From contig NZ_JACHDN010000001.1 of NCBI RefSeq assembly GCF_014201095.1, forward strand, positions 1,054,001-1,118,000: a stretch of 64,000 bases of DNA, given 5' to 3'. A program made the position numbers and the translations under genes. The notes below the pieces were generated by a model. The model did not search any database. It had not been told where the DNA came from and worked only from the letters and a program-made list of their open reading frames with translations. Positions 25,364-34,383 of this stretch are shown here, one piece after another. Within the stretch, counting starts at the first letter, position 1; each line of letters begins with the position of its first letter. This stretch comes from Cellulomonas hominis (GTDB lineage Bacteria; Actinomycetota; Actinomycetes; Actinomycetales; Cellulomonadaceae).

Positions 25364-26515
25364 TCAGACCGCTGCAGCACGCAGGGATTCCACCGGAAGG
25401 TGGGCGACCACCTGGGTGCCGTCCCCCGGAACGGACGTCACCCGGAGGTCTCCTCCCACGAGACGGAGCCGGTCCTCCAGCCGGGCGGTGCCGGAGGACG
25501 CGCCGGCGTCCGCGCCGAAGCCCACGCCGTCGTCCGCGACCTGCACCTCCAGCCCGCTGCCGACCACCGAGACCCGGACGTCGACGACCTCCGCCTCGCC
25601 GTGCCGCAGCGCGTTGGTCACCGCCTCCTCCACCACCCGCACGGCGAGCAGCCGCTCCGCGCGGGTGAGCTGCGGGTCCGCCGGGTCGTCCAGCGCCCGC
25701 ACCTCGTCGCTGACGCCGAGCCGGGTGTTCACGGTCGTCGGGATCCGCCCGAGCAGCGCCCGGATGGCGGGCACCATGCCGACCTCGAGCTGGTCCGGGT
25801 AGAGCATCCGGGACGTCGCCCGCACGTCGGTCTCCCGCACCAGCTCGATCTGCTCGCGGACCTCCCGCAGCAGCGCCAGGTCCTCCTCGGTCGCCGTCCC
25901 CGACACCAGCCGGTCCAGCAGCCGGTCGAGCCGGGCGACGATCAGCACCAGGCGCTGCTGCATGCTGCCGTGCAGGCCCTCCGCCACCTCGCGCCGGACC
26001 CGGACCTCCTCGTACTGCAGGGCCTGGAGCGCGAGCTCGATCTGCAGCCGTCCCTGCGCCGCCGCCTGCACCTGCGCCCGCAGGCGCCGCTGGGAGAGCA
26101 TCGCCGCGACCCCCATGGCCCCCGCGATCCACGCGACCACCGCGCCGCTGGTGAGCTCCGTGAGCACGACCGTCTCGGACGGGTGCCGGTAGACGCCGAG
26201 GGCGACCTGCGCGCCCACCCGCATCCCGGCGGCGACGACGCCCGCGCCCAGCACCGCGGACACCACGGCCGCCCGGCCGCGCTGGGGCCGCGGGACGCCC
26301 GTGGCCGCGAGGATCGTCAGCAGCGAGACGACCGCCACGAGGTTCGCGGCGATCCGCAGCCCCACCGGGACGAACCCGCCCTGGTTGCCGTACACCCACG
26401 TGGTCTGCGCCGCGGCCCCGACCGCGAACACGCTCAGCACCGTCCCGGCCGCCAGCAGCAGCATCCGCCGGTCCGCGCGGACCGCAGCGGGCCCGTCCGC
26501 CACCGCAGCCGGCAT
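25364..26515 (-). CDS. Sensor histidine kinase, NarL-partner (HisKA_3) type
   Basis: The product is 383 aa. About four hydrophobic segments make up the first 150 residues (LLLAAGTVLSVFAVGAAAQ, then VGLRIAANLVAVVSLLTILA). A dimerisation helix follows with phospho-His in VRREVAEGLHGSMQQRLVLI, then an HATPase with VVEEAVTNALRHG and VADDGVGFG. It pairs with the divergent NarL-type regulator at 26592. The ATG at 26515 has GGGGGA seven bases upstream; the ATG at 26530 is an alternative. It is on the same strand as, and directly upstream of, the secreted-protein/SipW operon, so it probably controls it. The signal is unknown. Confidence 0.85.
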   Translation of the reverse strand: MPAAVADGPAAVRADRRMLLLAAGTVLSVFAVGAAAQTTWVYGNQGGFVPVGLRIAANLVAVVSLLTILAATGVPRPQRGRAAVVSAVLGAGVVAAGMRVGAQVALGVYRHPSETVVLTELTSGAVVAWIAGAMGVAAMLSQRRLRAQVQAAAQGRLQIELALQALQYEEVRVRREVAEGLHGSMQQRLVLIVARLDRLLDRLVSGTATEEDLALLREVREQIELVRETDVRATSRMLYPDQLEVGMVPAIRALLGRIPTTVNTRLGVSDEVRALDDPADPQLTRAERLLAVRVVEEAVTNALRHGEAEVVDVRVSVVGSGLEVQVADDGVGFGADAGASSGTARLEDRLRLVGGDLRVTSVPGDGTQVVAHLPVESLRAAAV

Positions 26516-26576
26516 GTTCGTGTCCCCCATCCGTGGGTGCGATCGCGCGCCGACCCGCACGCCACGGGTCCCACCG

Positions 26577-26586
26577 ACCATACTGT
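26577..26586. promoter_or_regulatory. Overlapping divergent -10 elements
   Basis: TACTGT (26581-26586, plus) lies five bases before the regulator ATG, and TATGGT (26582 to 26577, minus) points to the kinase gene. The two hexamers share two bases, so RNA polymerase can occupy only one direction at a time. Confidence 0.5.
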
Positions 26587-26591
26587 CCGAG

Positions 26592-27263
26592 ATGTCCGAA
26601 CCCACATCTGCGCCCGTCCGGGTGGTCGTCGTCGAGGACCAGCCGCTGTTCCGGTCCATGCTCGAGCTGACCCTCGGCAACGCCGACGCCGTCCGCGTCG
26701 TCGCGTCGGTCGGCACGGTCAAGGAGGCCGTGGCCGCGCTGCGGCCCGGTGCGGCCGACGTCGCCGTCCTGGACATCGACCTGCCCGACGGCAACGGCAT
26801 CGCGCTCGGCGTGACGCTGCGGCGGCACCAGCCACGGCTCGGCATCCTGCTGCTCTCGGCGCACGACGCGATGGACCTGCTGCTCGACCTCCCCCAGGAC
26901 GTCGCGAGCGGCTGGTCGTACCTGTCGAAGACCTCGTCCACCAGCGCGCAGACGCTCGTGGCGGCCATCCGGTCCGCCGCCGCGGGGCACACCACGCTCG
27001 ACCCCGCGCTGCTCGACCGGATGGCGCCGCGCGCCGGCTCGGCGGTGTCCCGGCTGACCGACCGGCAGTACGCGGTGCTGCGGCTGCTCGCGCAGGGCCT
27101 GTCGAACGCGGGGATCGGCGAGGCGCTCGCGATCACCGAGAAGTCGGTGCAGAACCACATCAACGGCATCTACGGGACGCTCGGCATCGACGCCGACCCC
27201 TCGCGCAACCCGCGTGTCACCGCCGCGCTGCGGCTGCTGGAGGAGACCGGCCGGGCGTCCTGA
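26592..27263 (+). CDS. NarL/FixJ-family response regulator
   Basis: The product is 223 aa. Its receiver domain has VVVEDQPLF, phosphorylation site VLDIDLPDGNG and Lys in YLSKTSS. A LuxR-type helix-turn-helix follows (LTDRQYAVLRLLAQGLSNAG, then ITEKSVQNHINGIYGTLGI). It is transcribed divergently from its kinase, with promoters overlapping at 26577-26586, and the start looks leaderless. The C-terminal pair of inverted-repeat hairpins at 27373-27442 ends the transcript. The likely target is the secreted-protein/SipW operon at 22459-25110, by proximity. Confidence 0.92.
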   Translation: MSEPTSAPVRVVVVEDQPLFRSMLELTLGNADAVRVVASVGTVKEAVAALRPGAADVAVLDIDLPDGNGIALGVTLRRHQPRLGILLLSAHDAMDLLLDLPQDVASGWSYLSKTSSTSAQTLVAAIRSAAAGHTTLDPALLDRMAPRAGSAVSRLTDRQYAVLRLLAQGLSNAGIGEALAITEKSVQNHINGIYGTLGIDADPSRNPRVTAALRLLEETGRAS

Positions 27264-27372
27264 CCCCTCGACGGGACCCGGCCCGCGGCGGGGCGGCACC
27301 GCCGCCGGCTCTGCTCGACCACCCGGGAGGCGCCGGTGCCCGTACCCGACCACCCCGCTGGTGGAGCGGCTC

Positions 27373-27401
27373 GTGCCCGGAGGCGGCCGCGGTCCGGGCA
27401 C
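27373..27401 (+). terminator. Terminator of the NarL-type regulator gene
   Basis: GTGCCCGGA (27373-27381) pairs perfectly with TCCGGGCAC (27393-27401). It lies 110 bases after the stop. The sequence between the stop and the hairpin shows no gene. Confidence 0.5.
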
Positions 27402-27407
27402 GGAAAA

Positions 27408-27442
27408 GCCCTCGGCCGCGCAGGGGGCAGGCGACCGAGGGC
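27408..27442 (-). terminator. Terminator of the SnoaL-like gene, with U-tract
   Basis: On the minus strand GCCCTCGG (27442 to 27435) pairs with CCGAGGGC (27415 to 27408) and is followed by TTTTCC. It is one of few hairpins here with a T run, so a true intrinsic terminator is likely. Confidence 0.7.
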
Positions 27443-27515
27443 GTGACCACTGTAACCCACGCCCGAGCCCGCCGGGAGACGTCTCACCCGATCGGATGCC
27501 ACGAATCGTGTCGCG

Positions 27516-27887
27516 TCAGCCGTCGGACGCCGTGTAGGCCTTCCCCGGCCAGTAGGCCCACTCCTCGAAGTGCTCGGCGCGCCCGTCCGGGGCGAACCGC
27601 AGCACCCACAGGTCGCGGTACTCGCGGGGCTCGTCGCCGCCGTACCGCACCTCGGCCCGCACGACCGCGTCCACGCCCTCGACGGCCACGACCTCGGCGT
27701 CCATCGTGAACGGCGTGGGGTCGGGCCAGAACTCCCGGATGGCCGCGAGGCCCTCGAGCGCCGGCTCGTACGGCGAGCGCAGGTACCGGGCGTCGTCGGT
27801 GAAGAGGGCGCCCACCGCCTCGACGTCGTCCTCGCGCCAGGCCCGCTCGTAGGCGGCCACCCAGCCCATCACGTCCGCGCGCTCCAT
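27516..27887 (-). CDS. SnoaL-like/NTF2-fold protein
   Basis: The product is a 123-aa single cone-shaped NTF2-like domain: VMGWVAAYERAWREDDVEAV, GALFTDDARYL, LEGLAAIREFW and a beta-rich second half ending EEWAYWPGKAY. The family includes ketosteroid isomerase-like enzymes and non-enzymatic binders; the substrate is unknown. GGGGGA precedes the ATG at 27887. It is convergent with the NarL-type regulator, with a double terminator between them. Confidence 0.82.
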   Translation of the reverse strand: MERADVMGWVAAYERAWREDDVEAVGALFTDDARYLRSPYEPALEGLAAIREFWPDPTPFTMDAEVVAVEGVDAVVRAEVRYGGDEPREYRDLWVLRFAPDGRAEHFEEWAYWPGKAYTASDG

Positions 27888-28224
27888 GCGTCCCCCGCTC
27901 GTCGGTCCGGCGTCCCATCGTGCGCCGCGGGCGGGGTCCCGTCGAGTGCGGGCCTCCGCCGTCGGGAGCGGCAGGGGCACGACGGCCCGCGGGCGACGGT
28001 TGCCCCGGGCGCTCGTCGACGCGGGCGGCTGCACCCGAACGGGTGGTCGCGCCCTGCGCGCCGTCCTCGCCCGTCGCGGCCGCCGCCCGCCCTGACCTGC
28101 GAGGACGGCAGGGTCGGCGCGTCCGGCGCCCCGGAGTCGGCCAACGCGGTCGCGAATCCACCCAAATCGGCTCAAATCGTCCTCATAGGATGCGCACAAC
28201 CAGTCCCCGAACGACGAGGTCCGC
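27888..28224 (+). promoter_or_regulatory. Intergenic promoter region of the GNAT gene
   Basis: This is 337 bases between divergent genes. Near its right end TAGGAT (28186-28191) is a good -10 for the GNAT gene, giving a leader of about 27 bases. The 50 bases before it are AT-rich for this genome. No reading frame with a plausible start or ribosome site is seen in the rest. Confidence 0.45.
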
Positions 28225-29361
28225 GTGCGCATCCGGCTCATCCCGCTGCCCGACGTCACCGACGCCGACGTCGCGGCGTGGCGGCGGCTCGCCGAGGACG
28301 CCGCCGAGCCCAACCTGTACCTCGACCCCCGGTTCCTCGTCCCGGCACGGGACCGCGGGCCGGACGCAGCCGCCGTGCAGGTGCTCGTGGTCGAGGACGC
28401 CGGGGAGTGGCTGGCCGCCCTCGCGGTCACCCCCCGGGCCGTCGGCGGGCGGGTCGCGCTGCGCACCACCACCACCGGCGGCGAGTTCATGGCGGTGCAC
28501 GCCGACCGGCACCACCCCCTCGTCCGCGCCGGCCGCGCGGCCGAGGCCCTCGACGCCCTGCTCCGCGGCCCCGCGGCCGTCGGGCTGCCCCGCCTCCTCC
28601 AGCTCCGCCGGTTCCCGGCCGACGGGCCGCTGGCCGACGCCCTGACCGCGGTGCTCGGGCGCGGCCCGTTCCGCCTGGACGAGTACCGCCGCGACGTGGG
28701 CGCGTTCGTCCACCGGGCGAGCGTCCCGGTCGAGCCGGTGACGGCGCCCGTGGTCGACCCCCCGCTGCCCGTCGACCACCTCGGCCCCTCGGACCGCAAG
28801 GGCCTGCGCCGGCGCGCCCGCGCCCTGGCCCGTGCCGCGGGCGGCCCGCTCGTCCTGCACGATGTCAGCGACGACCCCGGCCTCGAGGACGAGTTCGTCG
28901 ACCTCCAGGCGGCGGGCTGGAAGGGCGACCCCGCCCGGGGCGGCGACGCGCTGCGGCTGGACCCGGCCGCCGAGCGCTGGTTCCGGCAGGTCGTCGCCAC
29001 GTTCCGCGCCGACGGCGACGTGCTGGCCCTCCGGCTGGAGGCCGGCGGGGCGACGCAGTACCTCTCGATCACGCTGCGCTCCGGGGGCATCCACGTCGGC
29101 TTCATGGACACCTACTCCGAGAAGCACCACCAGCTCAGCCCCGGCGCCATCGGCCGCCTCGCGGAGCTCGGGCACGTGCTCGCCGTGACGGACGCCCCGC
29201 ACTACGACCCGGCGGTGGGCTCGCGGTACGGGTCCAGCACGCGGATCTACCCGGACCGGCGGACGTACGTGGACCTCCTCGTCGCGACCCGTGGGATCGC
29301 GGCGCACGCGGCCGTGGCGGCGGCGCCGCTGGCCCGGCGGTGGGGGGTGTTCACGCCCTGA
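28225..29361 (+). CDS. GNAT family N-acetyltransferase (BioF2-like)
   Basis: The product is a 378-aa cytoplasmic protein. It has the double-GNAT layout of BioF2-like acetyltransferases: LYLDPRFLVPARDRG in the first half, then FVDLQAAGWKGDPARGGDAL, QYLSITLRSGGIHVGFMDTY and a terminal GSSTRIYPDRRTYVDLLVAT. Relatives act in envelope polysaccharide or cellulose-related acylation, but the substrate is unknown here. GAGG lies five bases before the GTG at 28225. A GC-rich hairpin (29363-29378) follows, shared with the opposing tRNA. Confidence 0.8.
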   Translation: MRIRLIPLPDVTDADVAAWRRLAEDAAEPNLYLDPRFLVPARDRGPDAAAVQVLVVEDAGEWLAALAVTPRAVGGRVALRTTTTGGEFMAVHADRHHPLVRAGRAAEALDALLRGPAAVGLPRLLQLRRFPADGPLADALTAVLGRGPFRLDEYRRDVGAFVHRASVPVEPVTAPVVDPPLPVDHLGPSDRKGLRRRARALARAAGGPLVLHDVSDDPGLEDEFVDLQAAGWKGDPARGGDALRLDPAAERWFRQVVATFRADGDVLALRLEAGGATQYLSITLRSGGIHVGFMDTYSEKHHQLSPGAIGRLAELGHVLAVTDAPHYDPAVGSRYGSSTRIYPDRRTYVDLLVATRGIAAHAAVAAAPLARRWGVFTP

Positions 29362-29388
29362 CGCCGGCGCCGCCGGCGAGAGGAGAGG

Positions 29389-29462
29389 AGCCCCCTGTCG
29401 GATTCGAACCGACGACCTGCTGTTTACAAGACAGCTGCTCTGGCCATCTGAGCTAAGGAGGC
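29389..29462 (-). tRNA. tRNA-Thr(UGU)
   Basis: The gene is 74 bases and folds as a full cloverleaf on the minus strand: acceptor GCCTCCT with AGGGGGC (one G-U pair), D stem GCTC/GAGC, anticodon stem GCTGT/ACAGC with loop CTTGTAA (anticodon TGT), and T arm GTCGG-TTCGAAT-CCGAC. The discriminator is T and no CCA is encoded. The promoter -10 TAGGCT is at 29501 to 29496. Confidence 0.95.
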
Positions 29463-29495
29463 GCGCACGCGCCCGAACGGCGCGCGACGCGGACC

Positions 29496-29501
29496 AGCCT
29501 A
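29496..29501 (-). promoter_or_regulatory. -10 of tRNA-Thr
   Basis: TAGGCT on the minus strand lies 33 bases before the mature tRNA end. The intervening sequence would be the 5' leader removed by RNase P. Confidence 0.45.
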
Positions 29502-29535
29502 CCGGCGGCGGCCCCTCCCCCGGCGGCGTCCGTCG

Positions 29536-30819
29536 TCAGGGCTGCGGGTCCTGCGCGTCGTACTGCCAGAACCCCCGCTGCCGGCGCACCAGCAGCCAGA
29601 GGACCGCCACGCACGCGACCCCGCCGACGACGGCGGCGCCGCCCTCCCCGAGGTGCTCGGACAGTCCGCCGAGCAGCAGCTCCCCGAGGCGCGGCCCGCC
29701 GGCGACGACGACGACGAACACGCCCTGCAGCCGGCCGCGCATGTCGTCGGGCGTGGCGGTCTGCAGGATCGTCTGCCGGAACACGGCGCTGACCGCGTCG
29801 GCGGCCCCGGCGGCGGCGAGCGTGACGACGGCGAGCGCGAGCGACAGCCACAGCACGTGGTCGGGCTGTCCGCGCCCGGCGAGCACGAGCACCAGCCCGA
29901 ACGCGGCGACGGAGACGCCCCACACGGTGATGGCCAGGACGATGATCCGCCCCTGCCAGCGGACCCGGGACAGGCCGCCGGAGAAGACGCCCGCGAGCAT
30001 CGCCCCGGCCGCGACGGCCGCGGTCATGACGCCCGCGGTGGTCTCGCCGCCGCCGAGGTACACGAGCCCGACCGCGGGGAACAGCACGCGCGGGGAGGAC
30101 GTGATCATCGCGACGAGGTCCACGAGGAACGTCATCCGGACGTTCGGCCGCGTGCCGAGGTAGCGCAGGCCGTCGAGCACGGAGGCGAGCCCCGCGCGGG
30201 CGCGGCGGTTCCCGGACGGCTCGGGCGGCATCGGCGGCAGCCGGAGCAGCGCCGTGAACGCGAACGTGAACAGGACCGCGTCGAGCGTGTAGACGATCCC
30301 GTAGTCCAGCGCCGCGACCAGGCCGGCGCCCAGGAGCGGGCCGAGGGTGAGCGCGACGTTCCAGCCGACGGTCTGCAGGGCGTTCGCGGCGGGCATCAGC
30401 CGGGGCTCGAGCAGGCGCGGGATGATCGCCGACCGCGCGGGGCTGTTCACCGCCCCGGCCCCGGACTGCACCGCGACCAGCGCGTAGAGGACGCCGACGT
30501 GCGTGTTGCCCGCCCAGCCCTGGACGGCGAGCCCGAGGACGGCGACCCACCCGACGGCGGAGGCCACGAGGGCGACGGTGCGCCGGTCGGCGTGGTCGAC
30601 GATCGCGCCGCCGTACAGGCCGAACAGCACGAGCGGGACGAGGGCGCACAGGCCGACGACTCCGACGGACAGGGTGGACCGGGTGAGCTCGTAGACCTGG
30701 AGGCCGACCGCGACGACGGTGAGCTGCGCGCCGAGGTTCGCGACGGACAGGCCCCACCAGAGCCGGCGGAACTCGGGGCTGACGCGCAGGGGCGTCAGGT
30801 CCACGAGCAGGGAGGGCAC
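29536..30819 (-). CDS. MFS exporter (EntS/MFS_3-like)
   Basis: The product is 427 aa with 12 predicted membrane segments. The N-terminus LLVDLTPLRVSPEFRRLWWG is typical of the EntS-like MFS_3 group, followed by LSVANLGAQLTVVAVGLQVY and the inter-helix loop GAIVDHADRRTV. The C-terminal half has DDMRGRLQGVFVVVVAGGPR. Members export siderophores, macrolides or other small molecules; no biosynthetic cluster is near, so the substrate is open. GTG 30819 follows TACACT (30831 to 30826) by six bases with no ribosome site, so it is probably leaderless. Confidence 0.87.
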   Translation of the reverse strand: MPSLLVDLTPLRVSPEFRRLWWGLSVANLGAQLTVVAVGLQVYELTRSTLSVGVVGLCALVPLVLFGLYGGAIVDHADRRTVALVASAVGWVAVLGLAVQGWAGNTHVGVLYALVAVQSGAGAVNSPARSAIIPRLLEPRLMPAANALQTVGWNVALTLGPLLGAGLVAALDYGIVYTLDAVLFTFAFTALLRLPPMPPEPSGNRRARAGLASVLDGLRYLGTRPNVRMTFLVDLVAMITSSPRVLFPAVGLVYLGGGETTAGVMTAAVAAGAMLAGVFSGGLSRVRWQGRIIVLAITVWGVSVAAFGLVLVLAGRGQPDHVLWLSLALAVVTLAAAGAADAVSAVFRQTILQTATPDDMRGRLQGVFVVVVAGGPRLGELLLGGLSEHLGEGGAAVVGGVACVAVLWLLVRRQRGFWQYDAQDPQP

Positions 30820-30844
30820 CGCCGGAGTGTATGTCCCGGGTGCG

Positions 30845-30885
30845 CCGACGGCCGCACCGGGCGGGTGCCCGGGTGCGGCCGTCGG
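30845..30885 (-). terminator. Terminator between the MFS gene and the DsbA-like gene
   Basis: CCGACGGCCGCACC (30845-30858) and GGTGCGGCCGTCGG (30872-30885) are perfectly complementary over 14 bases. It lies 16 bases after the DsbA-like stop. Confidence 0.75.
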
Positions 30886-30901
30886 GGCGGTGCGGGGCGG
30901 C

Positions 30902-31771
30902 TCAGCCCTTGGCAGCCTCGATGGCCTCGGTGAGCGGGCCGGTCGTGTAGAGGTCGCCGGTGAACTCCTCGCCGTCGATCAGCACGGCGGGCGTGCCGAG
31001 CTTGCCGAGGTCGGTGACCATCTGGTTGTTGTTCGCGGCGAGCCACGGGGCGAACGTCCGCCACGTCTCGCCGGACGCGGTCGCCGTGAACTGCTCGACG
31101 ACGTCGTCCGGGACGCCGGCCTCGCGCGCGAGGTCCGCGATCTCGTCGTCGGACAGGCCCTTGGTGCCCTCCTCCGGCTGGTTCTCGAACAGCGCGGAGT
31201 GGAAGGCGGAGTACTGCTCCGGCGCCTGGTCCGCGACGACGGCCGCGGCGTTGCCGGCGCGGGTCGAGTACTCGGCGCCGGCGGACTGCTGGTCGAGGAA
31301 CGCGAGCGGGTGGTACTCGACGGTGACGCCGCCCTCGGCCAGGAGGGACTTGAGCTCGGCGTCGTTCGCCTCCTCGAACCGGCCGCACCAGGGGCACATG
31401 TAGTCGAAGTAGACCGAGACGACGACGTCGTCGACGGCCGCGGTCTCGCCGGCGGCGCCGTCGGCACCGACGGGGATGCCGCCGTTGGCGTTCGCCGTCG
31501 ACGGGGCCGTGGTGTCGGCCAGCGTGATCGTGCTCGCGTCGTCGCCGGTGTACGCGATGCCGGGGGCGTTCGCCTGGTTGACGACGAGCACGACGACGAC
31601 GATCAGGGCGATCACGGCGGCGGACAGGCCGCCGATCGCGACGATCTTGTTCCGGCGGTCGCGCTTCGCCTGCTGCTCGCGGAGCTGGCGCGCCTGCTCG
31701 CGGGCCTGGTCGCGCCGCTCGGCCTTGCTGGGCTTCGCGCCGCTGCCGGGTCGCGGGGTGGTGCTGGGCAT
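30902..31771 (-). CDS. Membrane-anchored DsbA-family thioredoxin-fold protein
   Basis: The product is 289 aa. It has a charged cytoplasmic N-terminus, one membrane helix near 45-66 (VAIGGLSAAVIALIVVVVLV), and an extracytoplasmic thioredoxin fold with the CPWC active site (YFDYMCPWCGRFEE) and a cis-Pro region GTPAVLIDGEEF. It should form or isomerise disulphides in exported proteins. The two-cysteine secreted proteins and many other exported proteins are possible clients. AGGA precedes the ATG at 31771. It follows a small membrane-protein gene by 35 bases in the same operon. Confidence 0.92.
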   Translation of the reverse strand: MPSTTPRPGSGAKPSKAERRDQAREQARQLREQQAKRDRRNKIVAIGGLSAAVIALIVVVVLVVNQANAPGIAYTGDDASTITLADTTAPSTANANGGIPVGADGAAGETAAVDDVVVSVYFDYMCPWCGRFEEANDAELKSLLAEGGVTVEYHPLAFLDQQSAGAEYSTRAGNAAAVVADQAPEQYSAFHSALFENQPEEGTKGLSDDEIADLAREAGVPDDVVEQFTATASGETWRTFAPWLAANNNQMVTDLGKLGTPAVLIDGEEFTGDLYTTGPLTEAIEAAKG

Positions 31772-31806
31772 GGGGTCCTGCTTTCGTGGGTGTCCGGTCG
31801 GTGGGC

Positions 31807-32361
31807 TCAGGCGAGCGCCGGCGGCGGCCCGCGGTGCGGGTGCCGGGCGCGGGCGAGCACCGCGGGCAGCGCGTGGCCGGCCGACCAGGCCGGGATCCGG
31901 ACGGGGCGCGAGGCGGGCAGCCGGACGGCCGCGGGCAGCGCGTGGGCGACGGCGCCGAGCGCCCGGCGGGCGGTGCGCGCGACCCGCAGCAGCAGCGCGG
32001 CCAGGCCGGCACCGAGGGCGCCGAGCGCGGCGTGCGCGGCCACGACGGGGAGCGCCAGGCCGAGCGCGAGCACCGCGCCGTGCGCCGGCGACGGCGCGAC
32101 GGCCAGCGTCCCGGTCGGGCAGTCGGCGGCGTCCTGGAGCAGGGTGAGCCGCAGGCCCAGCAGGGCGAGGGGCTCGCCCAGGTGCACGCACTGGTGCAGC
32201 ACCGCGCGCGCGGCGCCGAGGCCGGTCCCGGCCAGCAGGACGACGAGCGCGGCGACCGCCGTGAGGACCGGACCGGCGCCGCGGAGGCCGGGGCCGGGGA
32301 CCGCCCGGCGGGCGCGCGCGGGCGCGCCGGCGTCGGCGGATGTCACGGCGGCCTCGGACAT
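31807..32361 (-). CDS. Small membrane protein, unknown function
   Basis: The product is 184 aa. Hydrophobic segments lie near 31-50 (VLTAVAALVVLLAGTGLGAA) and 90-130 (AVLALGLALPVVAAHAALGA, then LGAGLAALLL), with a basic C-terminus rich in Arg, Ala and Pro. Two cysteines (HQCVHL, ADCPTG) fall in the predicted exterior loop. I do not recognise the family. Its position directly before a DsbA-like gene, in the same operon, hints at a redox partner, but no DsbB or VKOR motif is visible. The start is the ATG at 32361. Confidence 0.6.
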   Translation of the reverse strand: MSEAAVTSADAGAPARARRAVPGPGLRGAGPVLTAVAALVVLLAGTGLGAARAVLHQCVHLGEPLALLGLRLTLLQDAADCPTGTLAVAPSPAHGAVLALGLALPVVAAHAALGALGAGLAALLLRVARTARRALGAVAHALPAAVRLPASRPVRIPAWSAGHALPAVLARARHPHRGPPPALA

Positions 32362-32425
32362 GGCGCCCAGGGTACGGGCTGCACCTGGGCGCGGGCCGGG
32401 CCTCGCGCCCCCGGATCGCACCGCG

Positions 32426-34243
<1,818 letters not shown>

Positions 34244-34348
34244 GGCGGCACGGTAGCCGCCGGGGTGCGCAGCCCCGGTGTCGGCACGCGGGTCATCCGG
34301 TGAAGGCGATCGGCAACCGGTTCCCTCGCCACCTGCGAAGGGTCACGT

Positions 34349-34354
34349 TATGGT
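34349..34354 (+). promoter_or_regulatory. -10 of otsAB
   Basis: TATGGT is a clear -10 hexamer 29 bases before the otsA GTG. AAGGAG lies between them. The -35 is not obvious. Confidence 0.5.
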
Positions 34355-34383
34355 CAGGACGACCCCAAGGAGCTGATGGATCC

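Noticed and set aside
29389..29462. tRNA-Thr as an integration site
   Set aside because: No integrase lies nearby and I found no repeat of its 3' end in the window.
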